A model generated the notes under the pieces. That model searched no databases and was not told the origin of the DNA. It worked only from the letters and a program-made list of their open reading frames with translations. The position numbers and the translations under genes are program-made. Positions 49,422 to 62,777 of a stretch of DNA of 64,000 nt are shown piece after piece (position 1 is the first letter of the stretch; every line of letters starts with the position of its first letter). Source of the DNA: Paulownia fortunei. Taxonomy: Eukaryota; Streptophyta; Magnoliopsida; Lamiales; Paulowniaceae. Location: the NCBI GenBank assembly GCA_019321725.1, contig CM033116.1, positions 17,551,420-17,615,419 on the forward strand, given 5' to 3'.

Positions 49422-51823
49422 TAATATGGCCACTTTTCTGTAAGCATAAAAGTTACTAGGTAATAGTACTTTTGCTTTCAAACTACTTATCCATGGAAGA
49501 TCAACTTCAGGTTATATCAGCTGTTTTACGCAAGAAATATATGTCAACATGAATGATATGCATTTATTCTGTTACATGAATGGCAAAGCACCTAAAACAG
49601 CATAATTCTATACAATTTAAAACTAACAAAAACCTTGACTACCAACTTCCTAAAAAATGAAGTCTTCCTCGCTACCTGCTCAAGGAAACAAAGCGTCGAA
49701 AGTCCACCTAACTGATTGAAGGATATGTCAATCACGATGTTCCGCACAAGGCATTTCACAAGTTTAACCTGACATCAGAAGCAAGACATAATCAGTTCAA
49801 AACCTCACAAAATAGTTATGCATATTGAGAGTGAGTGTATGCAAAGTCATTCACCAAAAAATATCATATATAACAGCATAAAGTGCCCACATATTAAATG
49901 CAAGTTGTGATATTTGACTAACTTGACAGAGATGGAAGTTTTAAATTCAAGATGGCAAGAGAAGAAGGTGAAAAGTGGCGATATATAATAAAATTACCGA
50001 CAAAGAAATCAATGTATATCTAGGGCCACTAGCATAATCCGGGGGAAAAAAGAGTTCCCTTAACGAAATAAACGGAGTATAAAAATATCATCTAGAGCAT
50101 ATATACAGCTGCTTCAAAGAATCTGAATGCGGACTACCTCAGCATCAATAAATTGTGTATCCTTAACTTGGTACTCGGCGTTTTCATTCTGCTCTTCGTC
50201 CTGTAAAAGAGCAAGAACATCATGGGCCAAAGATTCCTCAGCATTAGGACCTTTAAGGACGGTTAAATCAATATCACCGTCAGGTAGGTATGTCTTGAGT
50301 GGCACTGACCCATAGGAGACAACCTGATATGAACATCAAGGTGTCAACATTAAACAATTGAACACTTCAACAACTAAAAAATGGACAGTACATTCACAAG
50401 TATTAATGTACATATAAGAGCCACATTCTTACTGCACTAGTTCAAAACTTCATTATCCGGTTTATCTGACCAGCATCCTAGGTTCAGTAAGAATGAACTA
50501 AGAAACGTCCTTTTTGGAGGTATAAGATGATTCAATTAATTTATGTGAACAACATCTTCATTATTTAGCGGGAGAACAACTGAGGCTTTTACGAAGAATC
50601 TCCTCTCATCCCTGAGGAAACCCAAAAATATCACCTCGCAAACATTTATACATTAAATAGCCCCTAACCTAACTTTCATCCATTGCTTTTGGTGTTTCTC
50701 CTAAATATGGACTTGTAACTCCCAGAACCTCGAAGATAAATTATTTTATGAATGAAAAAGAAATAGACCAGGTCAGAACAAATTGGTGATATCTCCCTTT
50801 CCTTTTTCCCTTTTTTTTTTTTTTGGTGCTGAAAATCAAAGGCAGGGTAGGCTACCATATTCCCCTTGCACGAAAAATTTTCTCCATCGCATACACACAC
50901 ATTTAGAGGGGCCTCCCACTGCACCTATGTCATGGTTGAAGCTTAAAGTCACTCCATGAATGGGGCCACAGAACACAGATACTCCCATTTTAACATCCCC
51001 AATTCTCCCCATTCTGGATGTTGCTACATCCTACCATATTAATTTTCCGGTGGCGCTTTTCAATTTTTGTCGCGGCACACTGTTTTTCACAAATGGCAAA
51101 GTCAAGATTAGAGTACCCATGATACAGTAATCTATCATATAACTCAACCCCAATATCGAGGAATCTAACAAATCGTAAAAGCTTCATTTTTTTTGCGACA
51201 CAATTATCAAAGAAATCATAAAAGTTAGTCACACTTTTCCTCGACACAATAAGCAAACTCAACTTGAATCATCAACAATTAATAACCAAGAAAATAATCC
51301 CAGAAACTCTTTAGACCAATACAAATGTAGTATCACGCATCAGAACAAACATCAAAAGTAATTTATTCTCAAAGAATATACGACGACGTTGGTACACACA
51401 TAAAAAAACAATTAATTAAATGAGCCTACAAAATAAAAAGCGTGATAAAATAAACTTAAAACAATAGAACCACACCACCTTCCACTGGCATGCATAAAAA
51501 AATTACAAAAAATAAAAAAGATGGAATTAATTAACTTAGGAAAAAAAAAAAATGATCACCTCACAATTAAGATGACATTTGACGAGTTGCTGAAAATAAT
51601 CAATGACGTCTCTTCTCTTCTCCTCAGAGTCGAGTGTGGGGTGTACGCAATTCAACACTTGCTCCGCCGCTTCCTCCGCAGCTGATAAACACTCCTCCTT
51701 AATCGACGCCGGATCAGGCGGAGGAGAAGACCTCCACCCCGAGTCAAAAGACAAACGTTCCTCCTCCGCCGAAACGTTGCCTTCTGAATTCACCACCCCA
51801 AGCTCACCCATCTTTGTTGTCAT
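45845..51823 (-). CDS. Nucleotidyltransferase / PAP-OAS1 substrate-binding domain protein
   Basis: Nine exons on the minus strand: 51560-51823, 50138-50323, 49676-49768, 48810-48992, 48617-48719, 48269-48454, 46491-47623, 46017-46393, 45845-45905. They join in frame (2586 bp, 861 aa) with GT-AG introns. Residues 89-200 form a polymerase-beta-type nucleotidyltransferase fold: GS at 93-94, then DGDID with Asp105 and Asp107, and a third carboxylate Asp164 in VIDISF, so the metal-binding triad is complete. Residues 200-350 fit the PAP/OAS1 substrate-binding helical domain (FKRSIILVKTWCYYE, GLISTYALETLVLYI). The C-terminal half is Ser-rich, probably disordered, ending in an acidic tail EDEFPPLCQ. 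It resembles the plant family of Arabidopsis AT3G51620, AT3G56320 and AT2G40520. These are non-canonical poly(A) polymerase-like proteins whose substrate is not established. The start fits an acidic N-terminus and a TATA box 205 bp upstream. Confidence 0.92.
49386..49421. repeat. Compound microsatellite (AT)n(AG)n in an intron
   Basis: An AT run then an AG run lies in the intron between exons 3 and 4 of the nucleotidyltransferase gene. A simple-sequence polymorphism would be expected here. Confidence 0.85.
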
Positions 51824-52027
51824 TTATATTTTAAAAACAAACAAAAAAACAAACAAGCCAACAATCAAACAGTAAAGAAAGACAAATTCTGCAGGGTTCT
51901 TATCATTTTTTTCTTCTTTACTGTTTCAGCTATGACGTTTGAGAAAGGTGGGTTCTCATTGTCTTGTGGTTACATGAAAAAGCAGAGACTTCTAGAAGAA
52001 GAGAGGGGTTTAAAAATTGGGGTTTGC

Positions 52028-52041
52028 GTATATATATATGG
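52028..52041 (-). promoter_or_regulatory. TATA-like box of the nucleotidyltransferase gene
   Basis: The minus strand reads ATATATATACGC about 205 bp upstream of the start codon, followed by a CT-rich leader (CCCCTCTCTTCTTCTAG). It is inferred to be the core promoter. A (CT)n-rich run at 52241-52284 lies just upstream. Confidence 0.5.
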
Positions 52042-52099
52042 GAAGGATTAATGTAGGTTTTTCAAAAGAATTGTTCGAAAAAAAGCAAAAGAGAGAGAA

Positions 52100-54640
52100 C
52101 GAGAAATCCGGAGATGAAGACGAAAACTGCAATAATTTGCTTGTATTCATCTTCCTCCAAACCTCTCCTCCTTTTTTAAGTTATTTGCAGAGAGAGGACA
52201 AAAAACAAAACAAACCCGCCTTCATCTTCCTCCTCCCCTCCCCGCTCCCTCTCCCTCTCCCTCCTGTCTCTCTCTCTACATATAGATAAATATATGTATG
52301 TATAGGTGTGGATTTTTCTTTTTCTTTTCCCTTTTTTGCTCGTGAAAAAATCTACATATGGCGCGCGGCAGAAAGACGGGACGCGACGAAAGGAGAGGGA
52401 AGAGAAATAGACGCGTTCATTAAAATAATAGTGTTTGAACAAGACAAGACGGTGTCGTTTGAGGGTGTGTGTAGGTCTTACCGCGTCGTTTTGTGGATTT
52501 AGTGGGTTGTGTTCTTTTGGGCTCGGTTACGGTTGTGGATTTTGTAATTAATAAAGTTAGGGGAAAGGCAATAATTATATGAAACTGAATTTTTTTTTGT
52601 ATTTTTTTATTTCAATTCTTGTATCTATTTCTCACACATGAGTACGTATATTTTTAAAATCTTTTATGAGATTGGAGCTGAAGTTTATGTAGTAGACTTG
52701 ATCATAAAATAAAAGTGTTTATTTAAATATATGTACTTTATATCAATCGTCAAATAAAAAATTTATACGTGTAAAAAATATAAATATTGAATTAAATTGT
52801 CACACACACATATACTTGTTCACGTACAATGATCTAATTTATTAGAATGATCGAAATTTAATAGATAAAGGAGTTTATCCGCTACAATGAGATTTTCGGC
52901 ACAATAATTAATGTTTGTCGAATATAATCGTTTGTAAAAGTTGTGGTAGTTCAATTTACAACACGTGTACAAAAATATATATGTTAATCCATTTTCGACT
53001 AACACGTATTACTTGTCGGTATATCAATCAAAGTTTCTATAACGATCAAAGTTTATTAGACAAGGGATTTGATCCACGAAAATAAGAATTTTCGGCATAT
53101 TATTTAGTATGTGTCAAATTCACTTAAATTTATTATAAATCATGCCAGTAAAAAAAAAATACAATTATAAATATATACAAAAAATCTATAATCAATCTTC
53201 ACATATTACTCATTAGTATTGCGCCAACAATTTAATCGACGAATATTAGATTTTTAATTGAAAAAATTAATAGCACGATATTTTGATTCATTAAATTTTA
53301 TGTTACTTAATATATGCAACATATGGATTACATATGCGATAAGGTTATTTTTTTAATTTATAATATTATTATATTCTCATCGAATGATGACTCATTAAAG
53401 TATATCCAAATAAATAACCTAAAATATTTCAAAAAGTCAGCATATGCGATTTATGAGGCATTGCATGTTCTGATGAAGGGGATGTCTCTTAATGAGATTT
53501 TCTAAATCTAAGGGGTGAGAAAGTGACAATAATTTCTGACTGAAAAATCTTTTATAAAATTTAGTGTTTGAGGAAATAATGAAAGTTGTTGAGGTTGTGC
53601 TCATCTCTTGTGTTGTAAATAACTATTACTAGTACCTACACTTAAAATTTGTGAAGATTGATGTAATCTCTTCAGAAGATTGATGTAATCCCATTACTTT
53701 TCTGACTTTTGCCAAAGCCTTTATCATGTAACTGATGAGACTTGGCCATTTAACATTAAATTCTCTCCTTATCCACTCTTGAAAAGTGATAAGCACACTT
53801 CAATCTTTTTGTGAGGACTATTTTATCCCATCCTTTTATTATGTTGTAATAATTAATTACCTTTATCTTCTTGAAAATTCACAAAATGAATGGTGAGACT
53901 TATTTTGTCCTTGTCTTTATGAGTTTGCAAATGAGAAAAGCAAGAATACAAAATTGAGAATTAGAGTCACCTTTTTCTATGGTATAGAAAGGGTAAATTT
54001 AAATGTGGTACTTTAGATTTAAATTGCCTTGAATATGAGAGAAAAGTTTTCAAGAAAGGCAAAAATTGAAAACACTCAACGAAAATTGTCCAGTAATTAA
54101 TTTAACTCAACGCTTTGATATTCCGTTTGATTTTAATTTTATAGTTCGACATTTTTAAGAGTATTGACATATGGTTGATTATTTAAATCAATATTTTTTT
54201 TTATAACACATTTACTCATACACATGCTAGAGTCGAACCCCTAACTTCCCACACAAAGATAAAAGACGATGTCACCAGGTCAAATAGTTGGTATCTATTT
54301 AAATCAACATAATTACCTTGCCTTTGCACTAAATGAGAAAGAAAAAAGAAATGGAAAGAAATGCATATATAATATAGGCATAGAGCCATGTACACTAGTT
54401 GCCACAAAAAATATATATATATATATATATATATATAATAAAAATTGTTGCATTTGAAATTAATTAAAGAACATCCATCTATTGTATCTAATAAAACAAA
54501 GAGGTGTTTGACTTGTTTAATATTTAATTCATAAAAAGGAGTTTCATTGATTTGTTATTAATTTGGAACTTCAATAAAATCACATAAGTCACTATCCCCT
54601 CAAATGTGGCTATGCTTAGAGTTTTAAACATCACTTAATT
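52100..54640. other. Upstream flank and intergenic region, no gene seen
   Basis: Around 52350-52400 the sequence is unusually GC-rich for the window (GGCGCGCGGCAG, GGGACGCGACG), as expected just upstream of a promoter. Further right, two diverged ~100-bp stretches near 52850-52930 and 53040-53110 share ATTTTCGGCA and neighbouring words. A (TA)n run lies at 54410-54436. No ORF is supported. Confidence 0.45.
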
Positions 54641-54655
54641 TTTTCCTTTTTAAAA

Positions 54656-54965
54656 GGGATACTGTATTGTGCCGTATTGTGGAGTCTCTCAACCATTCTA
54701 GGATAACGTACTGCTAATATAGTCATATTTGTGCTGCTAAAGCTTTTCTTTTTTCTCAATTGATATTTATTATGTCTAGATTATTTCATAAATTCCACCA
54801 GATTATACTTGAAAATATATTATTTTACATGTTAAGAAAGATTTTCTAATTTATTATATCAAAGTCAAGTTAATACACTCTTAGTTTGGGAGGCTTTGAT
54901 AAATTGAGAATGGTTTTAATTAAATTGGATTACATTTATATTTCGCGTTAAATTTTGGTGTTATT
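54656..54965. repeat. Left copy of a dispersed ~310-bp direct repeat
   Basis: Matches about 63636-63950 in the same orientation. Shared words include ATATAGTCATATTTGTGCTG, GTTAAGAAAGATTTTCTAA, TATCAAAGTCAAG and GAGAATGGTTTTAATT. The copies differ by many substitutions. The pair brackets the plus-strand copia relic, so it could be its outer LTR parts or an unrelated older repeat. Confidence 0.75.
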
Positions 54966-55920
54966 AAAAAGATAATAATTTGTTCTCACGTACGTTTGTA
55001 TTTTTTTTCTTTTTGTTTTTATGTTACGTGCAAATATTGGGGTTTTTTTTAAATTTTAATAATTAAATATTAATTTTTATTTTTTGAAACATTATTTTTG
55101 ATAAAAAATCAAGAATTTAATTCCGGAACTTGAAAAGCAGCAATTAAATGAATGATAAATTTACATGTTTTAAATTATGATATGATGATGAATCTTTAGC
55201 ATGTTGAGTATGGATGATCATGTAGTCTATACCAATGTGATTGGATTATCTTATGCCTAAATAGTTATTTTTGAATTTTAATTAAAATGAGGCCTACCAA
55301 TCTTGCATTTCTCTGGTTTTTATTCTAGATATATTTCTATTCCCTTCCTATGTACTTACCCATAAAATTGTTTCAATGTTTGTTGTAAATTATCAAATGT
55401 AATATGAAAAATAATAAATGGTGAGGTTTACTTTTTGTAATTTGGCAGACATTAAAAGAAATTTGAATGAAGATAGAGACAGAGAAGAATGAAGGCTCAT
55501 GAATATATGTGATGCATTTATATCATAGATATGATCAATTTATCATTTTAATTATTACCATTAGCCTGACTTAGATCTACTTTAACTCGAGTGGGTCAAA
55601 TAAAATAAAAGGCCTAAGATCATCACATTTATTTAGTATGTATGTGGTGCATGCTTGATTTATATATGTGTGATTATGCTTGCAATCACTAGGATAGTGT
55701 ATATTAAATAAACAAGACAATAAATTGATGTGGTCTTGCATTATAAATCATAAATTGGACTCTCACTTGAAAACAAGTTAAAGAACATTGATTGGTTCTG
55801 TATCAAGCAAATATGGGTCATATTGAGCTGGACTCAAATTATTCATACCTTCCTTCTAGAGTATGTGACATGTGATATGTTGTTGCACTTAATCCATTGG
55901 CTAAGAGTCGTGAGATGTGT
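54966..55920. other. Sequence upstream of the copia 5' repeats
   Basis: No ORF. It could be part of a degraded 5' LTR. A weak match to a tRNA-Met-type primer site (TTGGTTCTGTATCAAGC, near 55792) is seen but is not convincing. Confidence 0.35.
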
Positions 55921-56613
55921 TAAGGGCAGAAAAATTGTGTTCACTACTAGCATAGAGATGCTCATGGAATGAAATATTTAGGTATTGGTCATAAGTCGTG
56001 GGACACTTGATTATTTCACCAACATAGATATTTTATGGGTCACACTTGATACTAAGTACCATATAGATTTATAAAATTGAGGAGTATGGAAAATGATGAG
56101 ATAAAATAACTTGAGAGTTGTATATAAATATAATTATTAATGTGTGAACCACATTTAGTTTAACATATAAACTCATAAAATTGGTGATGTATGACAAGGC
56201 AACTGGGCCTCAAGCCCATTGGAAATGTAATATTCCAAATTGTCATTAAAGGGTGATGCGTTGTGCTAAGCGTAAGAAAATTGTATTCACTAACTACCAT
56301 AGAGATGCACATGGAATGTGATATTTAGGTGTTGGCTATGAGTTGTGGGACACTTAGTTATTTCATCAATACTAATGTTTAATAGGTTATACTTGATACT
56401 AAGTACCATATATACTCATAAAATTGGAGTGCATGAAAAAAGGTGAGATAAAAATAGTTTGAGGGTTCCATAGAGATACAATCATTATTGTGTTAACCAT
56501 CTTTTAGTTTATTATTTGATCTCATATAATGGAGGGTGTATGACAAGGCAATTGGGCCTCAAGCCCACTGGAAATATGATTTCCCAAATTGTCATTTAAG
56601 GGGTTATGGAATT
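55921..56613 (+). repeat. Tandem pair of a ~347-bp unit in the copia 5' region
   Basis: Unit 1 (55921-56266) and unit 2 (56267-56613) share the order AATTGTGTTCACT / AATTGTATTCACT, GTGGGACACTT, ACTAAGTACCATATA and ATGACAAGGCAA...GGGCCTCAAGCCCA (anchors 56191 and 56540). Both units carry a small inverted repeat TGGGCCTCAAGCCCA (56204-56218 and 56553-56567). The array ends about 110 bp before the gag start. Confidence 0.88.
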
Positions 56614-56723
56614 CGAATAAAATAGTAAGAGATATTTATAATTAAAGATTGTATCATAAATGTATAAATATTTGAATGCATGCTTATTTTCTGTCTCGCA
56701 AAATTTTGTAGATTAAGTACAAA

Positions 56724-59700
56724 ATGCCAAAAAATCCACTTCCATCTATTCTGGACAACAATAAGCTCATCGGTTCCAATTATGTCGAGTGTTTGAGGAA
56801 TATTTAGATTCTATTGCAATCCAATAAGAGGATATCTTCGGAGTGAAACTGCCACTGGCCCCCGTTGGTGGACGTTACTAAGCAAGATCTTGTCAAGCAT
56901 TGCAAGTAAGTTGATGATGACGTGCAAGCTCAATGCTACATGTTAACATTAATATCAAATGAGCTACAAAGGCAAAATGAGCTTCTAACACATGCTGTCG
57001 AGATCTATCATCACCTACATGAGTTGTACGATGAACATGCTAGATAGGCGAGTTATCAAATCTTGAAAAAGCTTGTTGATAGGCTTAATAGAAAGACTCG
57101 AGTGACTTGAAGTCGTTATGGAATGAACTCTATCTTGATCTCATCCTACAATCCTTACGACCATAATTTGATTCTTTTGTGCATACACAAAATGAAGACT
57201 AGCCTTGTTAAGTTGGTCAACATGTTGAAAACGGTGGAATCCACCATGAAGAATAAATATGTCATGCTGATCTATTCTTCATCCCAATCTAAGATTAAGA
57301 AGTCAGAGAAAAGAAAGGAGAAGGGTTCCCAATGTACAGAAAAATAAAGACCTTTGGTGGAGTAAAAAAGGTTCCAAAGCCAAAGGCAAGTGCCACCATT
57401 GCGGCAAGCCGATGCACTAGAAGAGGAATAGCAAAAAGTACCTTATGAGTTGCCAGAACAGTTCTGGTATGCATTTTTTTGAAGTTAATCTTTTGGTTAA
57501 TGATGCTTCTTAAGAATTGAATACCAGCTATGATTCTCATCTTTGTAATAATTTGTAGGCGATGATAAGAAGTAGGAAGTTAAGTAGATAAAAACAACCC
57601 TGAGGTTAGATAATGGAGCAAGAGCTGCTGCATTAGCTATAGGGACAATCCACTTACTGTTAAGAAGTGGAATTGGGATACATTTAAATAATTTTCTTTA
57701 TGTTTCTGAATTAATAAATAACATGATCTCTATTCTTATTTTGGATAGATAAGATTTTAGTTTTTCAATAAAGAATGGAAAGTGTTCTATTTTTAAATGT
57801 TCTTCACTAATTCATGTTGGAGTATTGAGATATATACTATCCTACCCCAAAATTCCATCTTTCATGCTCAACAAAGTAACAAACAAAAAATAGATAATCA
57901 TAATTTTACATACTTGGGGCATGGTAGATTTGGTCATGTATCTAAGAAAAGAATTCATAAGATAGCACATTGGCTTGACCTAATGGACTCGTAGGAAATG
58001 CCAACTTGTGAATCTTATCTTAAAGGAAAGATGATCAAACTGCTATTTGTTAGACAAGTGGAGCATGCTACTAATCCATTGGATTTAACCAATATGGATG
58101 TATGTGGTCCACTAAGTGTGAGGGGACTATTCTTACTTTAATACTTAACCGATGACTATTTAAGGTATGAGTATGTATATCTTTTGAAATACAAATATGA
58201 AGCATTTGAAAGGTTCAAAGAATTTAAGCATGAAACTAGTAAAAATATTAAAATTCTATAATTTGATCAAGGAGATGAATAATTAGGTGCAGATTTTATG
58301 GATTATCTGAAAGAGAATGGAATTCTCTCGTACTAGACTCTGCTCGGCACGCCTCAACTGAATAGGGTAGGCGAGTGGAGGAACCGAACCCTATTGGGCA
58401 TGATTCGTCCCACGATAAGTTTCGCTCTACTTTTTTCTTTATTTTGGAGCTATGCTGTAACACCCCTTAACCTAACTGCAAAGCCTAAACAAGCTGATAC
58501 AGTTAAGTCAAGAAATGTTAATTTTTCATCTTTACTAGAGTTATGATTTTTTAATAAAAGTTCCCATTTTTAGCTATAAGAGAAAGAACTTGAATCATTT
58601 TAAACACACCATATACATATATCAAAACTGAGTACATCTGTTTACAAAACCATAACAGAGCGGCTTATTTAAAAACAAAACAGAGTTTTCAAAATAAACT
58701 ACAAAACAGGTTGAAGCATGGCATATGAACAAATCTCTATCCGGCCGCTCTAGAGACTCAGTCAACCTCTAAACCTGTACATTTTCACCTGCATCACATG
58801 AATCTAATGAGTTAAAGGCTCAGTAAGATGAAACTGATGCAATAACAAATAACATATATGCAAATCTCATAAATCATTAAATGCAATATTCTATTTAATA
58901 ACTTTTATTCATAAATCATTCTTTAGGGCCCCTGAAATGTGGTACCTAACTAATAGCGATAGACCATAGTTTTCGGAACCTGTTCATAATGATTGGTCAA
59001 TAAGAGAACTAATACGGGATTTCCATACTTGGTCTTTCAACCTCAGGTATTAGCCGTATTCTATCTCATTCATTGTGGCTTTCCTATACCGGTTTTTCAA
59101 CCTCAAGTATTTGCCACCATTTGTTGGATCTGCCGGTCCCTCCCGCGTCCCTTATCTATCCGACCATCAATCAAGTACCATACTTTCTTTTCAAAAACCT
59201 CATTATACTCTTAATAGTGTCATGATTCATAAACCATAAATGCATCAAACATTACATCATTTGACAAACAACAACAATCATATTAAAACATGAACAAACA
59301 TTATATGATTCTTGTGATACACCAAATGAAAGTTTCAACTTACCTCAAATCCACTTTGTGCTAGGTGAAAAGGTCAATCTTTTTGGAAGATAGGATGTGT
59401 TAAAGGCCTAACATAATCAAATCATGTATCATTTAATATCCTTTTTATAAATCATTTAGTATATTCTAGTTAAAGTTTATATATACTTTTCAATCTTTTG
59501 TAAAGAATTACATATCAATTACATAACCTTAAAAATAATACATGCTCCATATTTTACTACTAATTCAAGACATTAAACATTAGGGCAGCCATTAAATAAC
59601 TAATAATTCAAACATAATTATTAGGGCACCCCCTAAAACATGAACACAATCCGAATTAAAATAACGTAAACTTGATTCTAACTTAAATTGATTCTAACCT

Positions 59701-62700
59701 TCAATTAAGCAAACTAATTGCTATTGTTTTCAATTATTCAAAGAAATTTCCAAACACAATATAAGCATTACAAAATCAATAGAAACAAATAAATTAAACA
59801 ATTTCACAAGACTATCAATTTTGCTAAAAATTAGCTTAACTAACTTGGTTTTGGCTTCAAGTGTAACTTACTTAAGTTTTCAATCATACAAAAGCATACT
59901 AAAACATGTAACCATCCAAGATACTACATATTTATCATAAGAAACATTGAAAAAGAATATACCTTGATTAAGTTGGATTTAAGTTTCAAAATCAACGGTT
60001 TTCAAGCTTAAAAGGATGGAAACTTGTTCTAGCTTGTGTTCTATGGATTTTTATAGATTGAATTCAACTTTTGTGAGTATGAGAGTGTATAAATTTGGGA
60101 GAAACTTAGGAGAATAAGGGCTGGTCATTTTTGAGGTGCTTCCACAAGAAATATAGATGAATATGATTTCTTTGACCTTTCAAAGAGAGGTAAGTGGAGG
60201 GTGATGATTGGTTGCATCATGCTTGGTGTCTTCTCATGCCAAAAGCCACGTTCATGGGCTAAGGAGATGACAAAAATTGATACTTTGGTGTTATAATCAA
60301 GTGCAATACGGTTTAGAATGGTTTTATGCAACCTAGTCAATGAACCAATCAAATTACACCATTGTGCATACTTTTAGTTCTTAGCCAATGTAACATATTT
60401 CAAGTAAATATTTAGACAATTAATCACTTTAGCATATAACTAGTATGGAGCAATACAAATAATTCATTTTATGGTCATTCAACACATCAATCTTCTTTAA
60501 TCGAGATACCGAGCTTTTCACTGCAAAAAGGGCACTTAAGGAATATGTTAAATCAAAAAATAAAAGTTTGATCTCATATTTCATGTACTAATGCATGTTA
60601 AATCATAACTAAAACATATAATAACAATTATTCATGTTCGTGCAATCATGCTATTTGTATGCCATAATTCAATAATGTACATTGATTAGATGCATATTCA
60701 TACAAAATGCTTATTATTGGCTATATATGAGAGAATTGAGAATTGGGCATTACATATGCCCTAGAATCAACGACACTCCTACTTGAATAGAATGTCATCT
60801 AAGTCGTCCAAAAACAACTTATGAGATGTGGTGTAGCAAGACCCCTTCTTACAACTATGTGTAAGTGTATGAGGGTTGTCTTGCTTATGTGAAGCACCAA
60901 GGGGGAGCTAAGTTGGATCCATCATCCATCTTATGTAAGTTTGTGGGGTATTTAAAGAAATTCATTGGATATTATTTCTATGATCCATCTGCAAAATGTG
61001 TTTGTTTTGAGAAATATCACCTTCCTTACGGGGTTTCAATTGGATAGAAAATGCAAGGTTGTAGAACTTAAAGAAAATCAAGAGTTACAAAATGTCCCAC
61101 AAGAGGCAATGGTGCCTAAACCAACAACTAATGCTTCAAAAACATAATCTCCCAAAAGATCTGAAAGGTCTCAAAGTGATCAGAGATGCACAGTTTCTTG
61201 TTAGAGAACAACAAAGAAGAGCTTTCTTTAAACAGTGATCAAAAGAATATGGAGAAATAATATCTAAAATTAACTCGAGAATAGGCAAAATGCCCTGCAA
61301 TCTAAGATAGACTCTTTGTACTCCAATGAGGTATGGACCTTAGTGGACCCACTAAAAGGTATTATACCCATTTATTGTAAATAGATCTACAAAATGAAAG
61401 TTTGAAGTAGATGAAGAGAGAGTGACCCATAAAGCACGACTTGTATCAAAGGGTAACACTTAAAAGCAAGGTATTAACTATGAGAAATCCTTCTAGCTAG
61501 TGGCAATGCTGAAGTTCATTCGAATTTTGGTGGCTACATTTGTATATTATGATTATGAAATATGAAAAATGGATGTGAAAACTATTTTTCTCTATAGAAA
61601 CATTGAGTAAGAGATTTACAAAAAACAACATAAAAGTTTCATATCAAAAGAAAACGAGCAAAAAGATTGCAAGCTTCACAGGTTCATTTATGGACTTAAA
61701 CAGGCTTTCCAAAATTAGAACATCCAATTCGATGTGGCAATCAAATCATTTGATTTTCTCAATAATTCGAATGAACCTTTATGTATAAGAAAGTTAGTGG
61801 AAGTGTGATAACATTTACTATCCCTTATGTTGATGACATCCTATTCATCGAGAACAATATAGGGATGCTTCAGTCAACAAGGCTTCGTTGTCTATGAAAT
61901 TCTCAATAAAAGATTTGAGAGAAGCATCTTATATTTTAGGGATTAAAATCTATACAGATAATCTATGAGGGTGATCGGACTATCCCAATCTATATACATA
62001 AATAAAATGCTAAAAATGTTTTGCATGGAGGAATCCAAGGATGATCCCTGTCGATGAGTTAAGGAATTTTTCTTTCGAAGTCTACAACCCTTAAGACTCT
62101 ATAGGAAAGAGAAAGAATGACTCACATACTTTATGCATTTGCGATAGGGAGCATAATGTACACTATACTATGTACTAGGTTTGATATCGTATATGTTATG
62201 AGTGTCACTAGTACAATTCAAGCGAAGAGCACTAGACAGTCGTTAAGATGATCCCTAAGTATTTAAGGACTATAAATATATTCATGATATATGATTATAG
62301 AATTGAAGCTAGAAAGTTTTACTAACTCTAGTTTTCAATCTGATATAGATAATTCAAAGTTAACATCCAAATTCATATTCACCCTAAATGGTAGGGTAGT
62401 TTGCTGGAAGAGTCCCAAGCACTATACAATTGCAGATTCCACCACTGAGGTTGAATACATCGCAGAATGTGATGTTGCAAAAAAATATGTTTGGATGTAG
62501 AACTTCATCCAAGACTTAGGTATAATTCCAACCATTATTAATCTAGTCTTGGTGTTGTAATAATAACGGTGCGATTGCACAAGCAAAAGAATCAAGATCT
62601 CGTCAATGACCCAATCATATCATGAGACGATATCATCTAATTCAAAAAATTATTGGTAGATGCGATGTCAAAGTAGAAAGAGTTGCTTCTATAGAAAAAC

Positions 62701-62762
62701 ATAGTAGATCCACTCACAAATCCCCTATCGTAAAGAGTATTTGTAGGTATGGCAAACAAGAC
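56724..62762 (+). pseudogene. Ty1/copia retrotransposon relic, split by a solo LTR
   Basis: Plus-strand domains are in copia order. Gag starts at 56724 (MPKNPLPSILDNNKLIGSNY), with a degraded zinc knuckle (KCHHCGKPMH) near 57388. Pre-integrase and integrase lie at about 57870-58455 (YLGHGRFGHVSKKRIHK, NMDVCGPLS, then NRVGEWRNRTLLGMIR). RT lies at about 60865-62000 with YVDD at 61826-61837 and IYGLKQAF. RNase H lies at about 62290-62500 (CWKSPKHYTIADSTTEVEYI). A purine tract (TAGGGGGGA) is at about 62769-62777. Stops and frame changes occur throughout. A 2299-bp solo LTR sits inside the integrase at 58456-60754. LTRs of the copia element itself were not clearly found. It is the reverse orientation to the other copia relic and looks like a different copy. 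Confidence 0.88.
58456..60754. mobile_element. 2.3-kb solo LTR nested in the copia integrase
   Basis: Begins TGTAACACCCC and ends GGGCATTACA (TG...CA, with imperfectly complementary TGTAA / TTACA ends), flanked by a perfect 5-bp duplication TATGC (58451-58455 and 60755-60759). Removing it plus one TATGC restores the copia frame across the site (…FWSYA followed by LES…). No gag, pol or internal LTR pair was seen. The TGTAACACCC start is common among plant Ty3/gypsy LTRs, but the family is not proven. Confidence 0.88.
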
Positions 62763-62777
62763 GAGTTGTAGGGGGGA

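Noticed and set aside
58993..59214. Plus-strand ORF inside the 2.3-kb solo LTR
   Set aside because: Built from a repeated phrase within LTR sequence. No domain, and LTRs are normally non-coding.
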